Shown here: positions 11,070 through 21,094 of the stretch, in pieces
How the letters are laid out: every line of letters starts with the position of its first letter
Numbering within the stretch: position 1 is the first letter of the stretch
Source: Sipunculus nudus
Taxonomy: Eukaryota; Annelida; Sipuncula; Golfingiida; Sipunculidae
Assembly (NCBI GenBank): GCA_026874595.1
Contig: CM049320.1
Span: forward strand, 28,260,714 to 28,324,713
Length of the DNA stretch: 64,000 nt
Direction: 5' to 3'
Notes under the pieces: model-generated
What the model was told of the DNA's origin: nothing
The model's database searches: none
Seen by the model: the letters and a program-made list of their open reading frames with translations, nothing else
Made by a program: the position numbers and the translations under genes

Positions 11070-12789
11070 ACTAGATGTGTCAGAACGACACGAATGCCCC
11101 CGCCTGGGGCAAATTAGAAACATTTGTAAAATTTTGAAAATTTTTTTAAGTTCAGGAGGTGTCTTATGGTCAAAAGTAGGTCAACAAGGGCAAAATGCAA
11201 ACTCGATCTGTAACGGGTCATTATCAAGCAACACACCAAAAATCATGCCAGTACATGCAGGCATTGTGAAAAAAAGTCCATACATGTGCATTTTCCATAA
11301 AAATTTCTGTCTTTCATGAAATTTTCTATGTTTAGGAGCCGTAAAACAATCTAAAGTAGGACAACCTGGACGAAACGCGAACTCCATCTGTAACTGTCAT
11401 TATCTGCCCACACATAAAAAATCAGGGTGGTATCTGCAGGCACTGAGGAAAAAAAGTCAGTACATATGCATTTGTTATGAAAATTTCTATTTTTCATGAA
11501 ACTTTCTATGTTCAGGAGCAGTCAAATGGTCAAAAGTAGTTCAACTGGGACAAAACAAGAACTCGATCTGTAACTGGTCATTATCTGCCTACACACCAAA
11601 AATCAGGCCCGTATCTGCAGGCACTGCAAAAAAAAGTCCATACATGTGCACTTTTTTATGAAATTTTCTATGTTAGAGCACCGTCAAATGGTCAAAAGTA
11701 GGTCAACTGGGACAAAACGTGAACTCGATCTGTAACTGGTCATTATCTGCCCACACACCAAAAATCAGGCCAATATCTGCAGGTATTGCGAAGAAAAGTC
11801 TGTACAAGTGTATTTGTCATGAAAATTTATATTTTACATGAAATTTTCTATGTTCAGGAGCCGTAAAACAATCAAAAGTAGGTCAACTGGGACGAAATGC
11901 GAACTCTATCTGTAACTGGTCATTATCTGCCCACACACCATAAATCAGGCCAATATCTGCAGGCATTGCGAAAAAAAGTCCGTACATGTGTATTTGTCAT
12001 GAAATTTCATATTTTTTATGAAATTTTCTTTGTTCAGGAGACGTAAAAGGGGTCAAAAGTAGGTCAACTGGGACGAAACACGAACTTGATCTGTAACTGA
12101 TCTATATCTGCCCACACACCAAAAATCAGGCCAATATCTGCAGGCATTGAGAAAAAAAGTCCGTACATGTGTATCTGTCATGAATATTTCTATTTTTTAT
12201 GAAATTTTCTAAGTTAAGGAGGCGTAAAACAATCAAAAGTAGGTCAACTGGGACGAAACGCGAACTCGATCTGTAACTGGTCATTATCTGCCCACACACA
12301 AAAAATCAGGCCAATATCTGCAAGTATTGCGAAAAAAAGTCCGTACATGTGTATTTGTCATGAAATTTCTATTTTTCATGAAATTTTCTAAGTTTAGGAG
12401 CCGTAAAACGGTCAAAAGTAGGTTAACCGGGACGAAACGCGAACTCGATCTGTAACTGGTCATTATCTGCATACACAACAAAAATCAGGCCAATATCTGC
12501 AGGCATTGCGAAAAAAAGTCCATACATGAGTATTTGTCATGAATTTCTATTTTTCATGAAATTTTCTAAGTTTAGGAGCCATAAAACAATCAAAAGTAGG
12601 TCAACCGGGACGAAATGCAAACTCGATCTGTAACTGGTCTATATCTGCCCACACACCAAAAATCAGGCCAATATCTGCAGGCACTGCGAAAAAAAGTCTG
12701 TACAACTGTTTGATTTCGGAATGACGGAAGGACGGAATGACAGACATGGGTAAAACTATATGCCCCGGCCACTTTGTGGCGGGGGCATA
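11070..12789 (+). mobile_element. Non-autonomous Helentron/pearl-like element with tandem-repeat core
   Basis: A head, a tandem core of about 180-bp units and a hairpin tail form one unit of about 1.7 kb. The head has a small hairpin GTGTC-AGAAC-GACAC (11077-11091), then TGCCCCCGCC (11095-11104). The tail ends in a strong hairpin at 12759-12789: two 14-nt arms around a TTT loop with one mismatch. The outer tail word GGCGGGGGCA (12778-12787) is the exact inverse of the head word, giving 10-bp subterminal inverted repeats. Helentron-derived elements (HINEs) and the bivalve pearl elements have this architecture; they lack a transposase and use the Rep/helicase of autonomous relatives. No coding sequence is present. 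The class name is inference from structure. Confidence 0.7.
11150..12712 (+). repeat. Core array of about 180-bp repeats (nine units)
   Basis: The word GAACTCGATCTGTAAC or a one-base variant recurs at about 11197, 11380, 11562, 11724, 11901, 12083, 12263, 12442 and 12620, so the period is 177-183 bp with one shorter unit of 162 bp. Every unit also has AAAAATCAGGCCAATATCTG, a GTCCGTACATGTGTATTTG stretch and TTTCATGAAATTTTCTATG. The third to ninth units are more alike than the first. Confidence 0.92.
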
Positions 12790-12945
12790 AAAATCAGTCT
12801 TATTAGTAAAAAGCAAAAGAATGCCTAAATAGCAGGAAAAACTGTACAATTACTTAACTGAAGTCAAATTTCATTTCTGAAGCAAATTTATTTTTGGATA
12901 AGCCAATTATATTGGCATCATTTTAAAAAGGCAAAAAAAAAAAAT

Positions 12946-13230
12946 AAAAGGTATGGTTCTCAGGCACGGCCTGCATCAATTTTAACCCCGCTCATTAACT
13001 ATTTTTATTTTTATTTTCATCTTTCAAGAAGATAAAATAATACAATTTTGATAAGATTTTCTTTGTTATGTAGTGATTTCACATGTTTAGACATAAAATT
13101 CTTTTATTTCATGCTTTTCCCTGATCATATGACATTTTTATTGAAACATACAAAAAAGGTAAAAAAAAAAAAAAATATCGTCCACCCACACTGATTTCTG
13201 AAAAAAAAGTGCCTGAGAACCATACCTTTT
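12946..13230. mobile_element. MITE with perfect 22-bp terminal inverted repeats
   Basis: The left end (12946-12967) and right end (13209-13230) are perfect inverse copies over 22 bp, with the core GGTATGGTTCTCAGGCAC. The 285-bp interior is AT-rich and non-coding, as expected for a miniature inverted-repeat transposon moved by a transposase elsewhere. I find no clear target duplication: the left flank is an A-run and the right flank T then G. It sits about 155 bp after the Helentron-like element. The superfamily is undetermined. Confidence 0.85.
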
Positions 13231-15996
13231 TTGGGGGGTCTTATATAAACATTTTTTTTTTTCAAATATGAATGAGTGAAACATGCTTATCAATATGAAA
13301 TAGGTGCTTCAAAAAACAGTGAAGGACCTGGATTAGTTTACAATAGTCTTGAATTTGTCATTTATCCCACCTGAGAAAGATAGGGAGGCCCTTGTAGCTT
13401 TCCAAGATATCATGATACTGTTACACAAATACTCAGGAATGTACACATTGTCAAACCTCCAGTATTTTTTGTAGCCCTCCCACAAAAACTTATCACATGA
13501 CTGTCAGCCTGTGAGCTGCATAGTAAAACCTGACACTCTCACAACATCAGGTATTAGAGTGATGTTCAAATACGCTGTATCACAGCTTGTTGCATGTATG
13601 TACTCATATCTGTTTACTGAAGAAATACAGTTTGAAGATTATTCAATGTGTGGCACATCTATCGTTATATAAAGCACATTTTTTTTCCAAAAATCATGAC
13701 TTCTGTCCCTAATACACAGCTATTAGCGGAGTCATAACCAAAAATAATAGCAGTGGTACTAGTTTGGGTTCATTTAATTAAAATATGTGCCCTTTTTATA
13801 ACTCTAGTTCCCTCTGCTTAAAAAATAACAGTTAACCATATGAGTTTAAATAAATTTATAATTCACATAACATTGATTATATGATTATATGATAAAATTT
13901 ATAAAATATATAATCTTGAAACAATTATTATTTCTTATTAATTTAACTTAACTGAAATAGAAAACACCATTTTAATGAATGAAAGCCTCTCCCATTTGCT
14001 TATTCAGCTCATATTCCAAAGTGTATTTATGTAAGCCTCTTCAATTCACTTATTCAGCTCATATTCCAAGGTTTATTTTTGCACAAGAGACAGTAGATTT
14101 GTAACCATTTCTTGATGATGTTCCTTGATCCAGATCATGTGCCAAACCTACATCAAAATCTGAAACTGTGATAGGTTCTTCATTGGTCTATTCCTGAAAT
14201 TCCCTGATTATTTAATGAATTTCCGTTCATGATTGCACAAGTATTGTTGTCAGCAAACTCACACACAAACACACAGACGGGGATAAATGCATACCCTCCA
14301 GGCAGAAGCAACAATTACAAACATATGACACAGGCAATAAATTCCTGTGGAAGAGCTCTCTGTACTTGAGATTTTCTAAATAATTTATTATAATGCACAA
14401 ACATAAATGGTCTATTTGACATTCTAAGAAAATATCACTGTGACCTAGGCTATCTCTTTGGTATCACGGTAACAGGAAAATCAAGCAATATATTCTATAT
14501 ACTGAAAGCTTCATTATTCAGAATTCTAGATCATATCCTGGTGTTAAATTTGAATATTTTTTTTTACCTGCAAGACTTCATGATTCTTACATATATACCA
14601 ATGGTTCAGTATTAAAAGGACATAATCAGGAGCAATATTATGCTTATTCTTTCACACTATCAGTCCAGTTTTGCTTTATACAAAGGTTACCTTGCAAAAC
14701 CATCCCAGCACACAGTTTAAGTACCTCTTATTTGGCTGTTTAATACCTTGTTTTTGGGTCTGCGTGATGGTAAACACAGTACACATAACAAGGCTGCTCA
14801 AAAGGCTGTGTTTCAGCCAGCGGGAACATGTATTACATTTTTTGGGCCAAGTCAGTCAAAACATCTCCTGATTGATATATGTTTGGCCGGGCGATGCAGG
14901 CATTGTGTTTATGTTGATACCTTTGATAACGCCCAGTCCACTGTTGACACTCTTTTACAGGAGTAATAAACGGTTTCAGGGAATGCTTTTGGCAGGCACA
15001 AATTTATTTTAAAAGGAAAGAAGCTATTTTTTGTGTTAATTGAAAATGCTTTATAGGTGATTGGGCCCCTTTAAGAGAATGACTATTCAGAATACAGTTT
15101 TAATATAAACAATACAAAAACAATTCAAGTGGCTCTTCGTTGCAAAATAAACTGTTAACAAACAATGCTGACATAAACAGGTGACAAGTTTTATTCAAAC
15201 ACAAAGTATATTGATTGGTATATGAATATTGAAAGTAAAGTAAGAAGTATAAACATACTGCCCGGGGAAAAGAGAATGGACTTGACATATGCACAGTACA
15301 TCTTGGATGGACATGAAAAAGTTAAGGGACCAAGAGAGGGGTGGTGAAGTGAAAATTCTCCTTTGCTATTTATTGATGGCCTGACAATTTGAATAAAGAG
15401 GTCCTTTTTCAAATGACCAAATGTTCCCTCTCTCTTTCTCTATCTCCCTTTCTCTTTCTTTCTTGTTTTTTTTTTCTCTTGTGCTTTCCATTGGTGTATA
15501 TACCTTACTTATTTTTTAGATGATCTGACATTTGTTTCATTAATTTTTATTTTATCTTAAATAATGCATCAGTTTCAATGTTAATAATTGACTGCAATTT
15601 ATTCACCCTCAGCTGGATAACAAATCAAACTAATGGTTGGCACAAGTTAGTCCTGCTAATTTCATAGAATAATTAATTCTGCTGATGATCAGCCAGATCC
15701 AACTCTATAATAGAAAGTAACATACTTTCTAATTATTTAAATACTTGCTTCATAAAAATTCAGAATTACCATAAATACTTGGGTAAAAACTAAAATTCCT
15801 AAAATATTATTAAAGGATCTGATATGACTGATTGAGACTAAGAAATGTCCTGAAACAGTAAGTTCTCCTATGGCATGTGTCAACAGTGAAGAATCTACTC
15901 AATATATTATGGTGGCTGAATTCATATTTGCAAAGTTTAATTTGCAATAATTACATGAATTATTGTGATGATGGTAAAACAGGGAAGGTATAACTT
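13231..15996. other. AT-rich sequence without a recognisable gene
   Basis: No defensible exon. Contents: a short direct duplication at 13984-14078 (AAGCCTCT, then CTTATTCAGCTCATATTCCA, twice, 55 bp apart); a slightly GC-richer patch at 14740-14970 with a 72-codon ORF I do not recognise; and a CT-rich run at 15423-15480. Confidence 0.45.
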
Positions 15997-16295
15997 TCCT
16001 TGATTTTAATATGCAAATTAGAAAACCTCCAGTTACTTTATTTTCAGATGAAAATTAGAAAACCTCTAATTCCTTGATTATAATTTGCAAATTAGAAATC
16101 CTCCAGTTCCTTGATTTTAATATGCAAATTAGAAAACCTCCAGTTCCTTGATTTTAATATGCAAATTAGAAAACCTCCAGTTTCTGATTTTAATATGCAA
16201 ATTAGAAAACCTCCAGTTCCTTGATTTTAATACACAAATTAAAAAAACCTCCAGTTCCTTGATTTTAACATGCATTTAGAAAACCTCCAGTTTGA
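15997..16295. repeat. 37-bp tandem array (eight units)
   Basis: The unit TTGATTTTAATATGCAAATT-AGAAAACCTCCAGTTCC recurs with GATTTT (or a variant) at 16002, 16039, 16076, 16113, 16150, 16186, 16223 and 16261, so the period is 36-38 bp. Most units contain ATGCAAAT, an octamer word (POU-factor site), so the array could bind such factors repeatedly; that is inference only. Confidence 0.88.
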
Positions 16296-16299
16296 TAAG

Positions 16300-17120
16300 G
16301 ACCTTAGGGAACAACAAACTTGGAATTATTTTTTTTATTACTAAATGAAACATAAAAGACATAATAATTTTTTTTCATAATATCAATAACTGATTAACAG
16401 GAAATTTTAATATCTGCTATGTTTTTATAATATAAATATTTTGCCTTTTGACTTTCAACCATATATGACATAAACAACATGCCAGCGAGCCTGCTATATA
16501 CGAATGACTGTTCCCTTTTTTATGGTGTGCCTTATTCAGGAAAGTTTAATTTTTTACCAATAATTTAAATTTAGGTAATACTGCATATTTGAACCGTTGG
16601 TGAAGATATATTGAACCAACCACAGTACGGGCATACATGTACATGCATTATCCACATAACAGCATAATTGCTTATATATAGCCTGCAATGAGAAACGGTT
16701 CTACAGAGGAGTGCCACAAAGACCAGGAGCTCATAAATACAGTGTGATTCGCAGTGAATGAACTTCCTGCCCAATAAACTTTCTAATAATAGCGTCCCTT
16801 CTGCAAGGCTGACAATCTGGCAGCTGGGGGTACAAATAAATGTCCATGGAAATTTGAAAAAATATTCTGACAAATCAGACATACAGAAGATCTAGTGTAG
16901 ATAATTGGCAAGATTTGGCATGTATGTGACACTGTACATATTATCAAAAGTAAATTGTAGCCATGCATGCAGCCTTGAGAATAGGACCAATACAATGATC
17001 TGTCTAAATATTTATGGTATATATATGAGGTGTCATTTTTTGCACACACAAATGAGTCTGATTATTTTCACTAAAGAATCCTTTTCATCTGTTGACCTAC
17101 ATGAACTGATAAAAATATGA
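16300..17120. other. AT-rich sequence without a recognisable gene
   Basis: Unique-looking DNA between two tandem arrays. Short ORFs overlap on both strands at 16571-17120 but none resembles a known protein. Confidence 0.4.
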
Positions 17121-17124
17121 CCCT

Positions 17125-17915
17125 GTTACCATTCAAGAAATGAAAATACAATGTACATAGTTGTTTTTGGTTTGTATGGTAATTACCGTTCAAGAATTTT
17201 AATTAAATGAACATAGTTGTTCTAGGTTTGAATGGTAATTGCCATTCAAGAAATTTAAATACAATGTACCTAGTTGTTCTAAGTTTGTATGGTAACTACC
17301 ATTAAAGAAATTTAAATACAATATATATAGTTGTTCTAGGTTTGTATGGTAATTACCATTCAAGAAATTCAAATAAAATGTACAAAGATGTTTTAGGTTT
17401 GTATGGTAATTACCATTCAAGAAATTTAATTATAATGAACAGAATTGTTCTAGGTTTATATGGTAATTACCATTCAAGAAATTTAAATACAATGAACAGA
17501 GTTGTTCTAGGTTTGTATGGTAATAACCATTCAAGAAATTTAAATACAAAAAACAGTTGTCTAGGTTTGTATGGTAATTACCATTAAGGAAATGTAAATA
17601 TAATGTACATTGATGTTCTAGGTTTGTATGGTAATTAGCATTCAAGACATTTAAATAAAATGTACATAAATGTTCTAGGTTTGTATGGTAATTACCATTC
17701 AAGAAATTTAAATACCATATACATAGTTGTTCTGGGTTTGTATGGTAATTACCATTCAAGACATTTAAATAAAATGTACATTGCTGTTCTTGATTTGTAT
17801 AGTAATTACCATTCAAGAGGTTTAAATAAAATGTACATTGATTTTGTAGGTTTTCTTGGTAATTATCAATCAAGACATTTAAATACAATGTATATAGTTT
17901 TTCTAGATTTGTATT
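17125..17915. repeat. 57-bp satellite with palindromic core (about 14 units)
   Basis: The unit reads GTACATAGTTGTTCTAGGTT-TGTATGGTAATTACCATTC-AAGAAATTTAAATACAAT. GGTAATTACC starts at 17178, 17234, 17291, 17348, 17405, 17462, 17519, 17573, 17630, 17687, 17744 and 17801 (here AGT) and 17858, a strict 57-bp period apart from small slips. ATGGTAATTACCAT is a perfect 14-bp palindrome present in most units. As 57 is 19 codons, frames stay open on both strands: a minus ORF of 152 codons (17430-17888) repeats LNGNYHTNLEQLCTFYLNF and plus ORFs repeat YGNYHSRNLN. I read both as by-products of the array. Confidence 0.92.
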
Positions 17916-19680
17916 TTATTTCCAAATGAATTCTACTGTAACTCTGATGGTCCTATTTATGGAAGATTGATTTATATATTTTACATTTCACATTTCTTGG
18001 TAAAAGTAGCTTATCATATCCTATTTGGAATCAGGATAATTAATGAGTATAATACAAAATAACAATTATTGTTTTTGTTGCTAAGTTGATATGATTTCAG
18101 AATATATTGTGACTGTACAAAAGTAAATACATCAATATCTGTGACAATACAGATATACTATATGGATTTTTTGTAAATATATCTACAAGGGATATATTGT
18201 GACAATAGTTTTAGACCATACTGAGCAAAATGTTGTGATCATATAATTAGATTAGACATGAATTAGATTAGACATGGATATGTTATGATATCCATGAATA
18301 TGTTTGATAACATAGTTATAGAATATGTTAATTGTGACAGTATGGTAAGTTTATGTTGTACAATAAGATAGCTATATGCTGTCAACATATATATGAGCAT
18401 TTATTTATATTCAAGTTACAACACAGTAAATTTGTTAGTATATAATAACATATGTTGAACTACATACTGCTGCAAAAATAAACTAACACACAAAGCTGCC
18501 CCTCACATACATAATAACAAGCAAGCACTACAGTAGATGAACAAACAATATTCTTAATACAAACAGATGTGTATGAAAACTTAAAATTCCAATGGAGGTG
18601 GTACAGTGTAAAACATTTAATACACTTATAAGATCTTTGGAATTCATAACAAAGGAGCTTTAACATAAATATTACATAGCGATGCCAGAACATGGGAACC
18701 ACAGGCTATACATGAAGGAGCTAGGTTATCATCTCCATTTATGTATATTTTATCTGGACAAAATATGACAAGAATGAGACCTTTATCAAATGGGGGTCAA
18801 GTGTTTGTAAGGCCGCAAAGGTGACTGGGTGATGATGTACCAGGCGGTGAGTAAGAGACGAGGATTTGAAATCATATCACAACTGAATGCCAGAATTCAG
18901 CACAGCAAACACCTTTGCCAGGGCAATAAAACCCACCTAGATAAATCCTTTTTCTGGATCTGCACCAATATTGAAAAGTTATAATTAATTATTTTTAGTG
19001 GAAAATAGGTTTGGGACTTTTTATACATTCTATTTACCAGCAAACAAAAAAATCAAGAAAGTTATGTAATCCGGAATGCTCACTGCAAACAAACAAACCA
19101 ACAAACAGACAGAGGTGAACCAAAAACAATCAGAGGTGAAACCATAACCTCTTTGTCAGAGGTATGACCACTGTGACTGTGAATTGTGCATTTATAATGA
19201 CTCAATTCACTCACAGCAAGTACCCCTAAATGAAGCAAGAGTTATTTTAGTAAATTCTGTGTGTCTGTGTGTGTAGGCAAAATACTTGAAGAATGGTTTT
19301 ATGGATTGAGACATATCAGTAAGGGAGTGTGAACAACTCAAAGTACTGACAATTAAATACCAGCATGCATGATACATAATTATCTGATGTGAAAACACTG
19401 AGAACAAATCCAGTGATAAGGTGACTGCATGTCTGTCACCCTATGTACAGCATGATGATAGGTGATGACAAATTGTTACTACAGGGAAGGAATATTATGA
19501 CATATAGGAAAGAGACATGTTTGAGTGACTCATCCAGAGACACAAGAGACAGACTCAAGGGTGAAACATCTGATGCTGCATGAAGAGCAAGGCACAGACT
19601 TATGGAGTGCATTATGTGGTGCCCAGCAGACAGGCAGAGAGGGTCTGCCAGAGAGGGTCTTCTGTGGATTACAAAGGAGG
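17916..19680. other. AT-rich sequence without a recognisable gene
   Basis: No exon-like ORF. At 18810-18960 a patch with AGGATTTGAAATC could be a very decayed SINE, but the A box is poor. From about 19500 the text drifts into the degenerate edge of the next minisatellite. Confidence 0.4.
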
Positions 19681-19689
19681 AAATGGTCA

Positions 19690-20480
19690 AACAGGTGTGC
19701 CTTGTCTTCTTCTGCATGATGTAGCCAACCACAGAGAGCTGCACAATCTACAGTCAGAGGATAAGAGAAGAAAAAGGTGTGCCTCATCCACAGTGACAGG
19801 ATGAGACAACAACTCTCAATAGAGTAATTAACTCGAAAGATGAGCCACATTCACAGTCAGATGAGGGCTGGTAAAAATACAGGAAGGTTACCTCATCCAA
19901 AGTCAGTAGAGGAGACAGCTACAGAAATGTGCTTCACACACAGTAAAAGGAATAAACAACCACAGAAGGGTGCCCAAGGAGACTAAAAAATAGCAGGGTG
20001 CCTGTTCCAGTCAGAGAAGGTCACAGCTGCACAGGGGTACCTCTTCTACAGTCATATGCTGAGGAAACAACTATGGTCAGAGGATGATAGAACCAGAGAG
20101 GGATGCCTCGACTACAGTCAGAGGAGGACAAACCCAAAGAGGGCACGTATCTCATCTATTGTTAGAGGAGGGGACAACCAGATGGGGTGCCTTATCTATA
20201 AATTAGTATAATCAGATGAGGAGACAACCAGAGGGGAGTGGCTCATATACTGTCAGAGGAAGAGAAAACCAGAGGGCTGCCTCTCCTACAAACAATAGGA
20301 GGAGACAATAATACGGGGTGTTCACCTACAGAGGAAGAGAATACCAGGGAGATGCACCTCTACTTTATAATCAGTGGATGAGAAAACCAGGGAGGAGTTG
20401 TTTATCTTTTGCTAATGGATCAAACGACCAGAGAGTGTGCCTCATCTATAATCAGAGGAGCCAAGCAGAATAGTGGCTCA
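19690..20480. repeat. Degenerate left arm of the 41-bp minisatellite
   Basis: Loose units of about 40 bp share GTGCCTCATCTACAGTCAGA and GGAGACAACCAGAG. They are much more diverged than the core at 21095-23415 and fade out toward 19500. Confidence 0.75.
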
Positions 20481-20489
20481 TCTTCTTCC

Positions 20490-21090
20490 AGAGCAGGGCT
20501 AAAAAAATTTCCAAAACTGTACTTGCCCTGCAGGACTAGTGACCTTGAAACTTTACTCACCCTTAAAAAATTTTACTCACCTTACAAAAATAATAAGAAA
20601 GCATTAAGTGACCTGGAAAGATTTATGTATTGTTATTTTGTTGTTTAATCTTTAATATTAAGTTTTAAAATTATACTATTTGTTTGTCAACAAGAATATA
20701 CTGATTAGGTAGACAAGACAGATTTTTAAAATTGTGTATGACTTAAAGCAGTACAAATGCAGGTAGATGTGTGAGTTAATCAAATTAAACATATCAAACT
20801 TTAAATGTTTACCACAATGTTTCATAATCTTTTTATATGTCACAACATTTCCATGTCAGATGGACTGTCAATCTGGCAGTCCACAGGTTCCTTCAGTAAT
20901 GTTTTTGACTGCAGCCCTGAGCACTTGTGACTGACATTTTGCCTAGATCCTTTTGAGTTCTCCATTTCATTTGCATAGCCATGGACATGAAAGGGAACAA
21001 TACAGCCAAAATTCATTTGAAAAATAACATTAAGAAACCATCCTTCATAATTCTGACATTGGAAGTGCACTGGCATGACAGGGCAAGCAG
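20490..21090. other. AT-rich interruption of the minisatellite, possible MITE remnant
   Basis: About 600 bp of different sequence splits the array. Its left edge, CAGGGCTAAAAAAATTTCC (20494-), ACTTGCCCTGCAGGACTAGT and GACCTTGAAACTTTACTCACC, resembles the terminus of hAT-like MITEs that begin CAGGGCT, as I recall them. A matching AGCCCTG occurs at 20913-20919, but I found no 8-bp target duplication, so the element is not proven. The 79-codon ORF across the edge is not a recognised protein. Confidence 0.35.
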
Positions 21091-21094
21091 TCAC

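Noticed and set aside
16906-16922. TGGCAAGATTTGGCATG, similar to miR-31
   Set aside because: The miR-31 seed matches but one base is missing after it and the 3' half differs. True miR-31 is almost invariant, and no pairing arm was seen.
17430-17888. 152-codon minus-strand ORF with a 19-residue repeat
   Set aside because: It is the frame-preserving translation of the 57-bp satellite; the plus strand is equally open and no non-repeat sequence is attached.
18298-18309. ATATGTTTGATA, a 12-nt match to miR-190
   Set aside because: The match stops where miR-190 is normally invariant, and the region is AT-rich, so chance is likely.
18810-18960. Possible SINE with AGGATTTGAAATC
   Set aside because: The A box is not convincing, there is no tail or target duplication, and the body matches nothing else in the window.
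20409-20648. 79-codon plus-strand ORF at the minisatellite edge
   Set aside because: It starts in minisatellite units and runs into the putative MITE remnant; no domain is recognisable.
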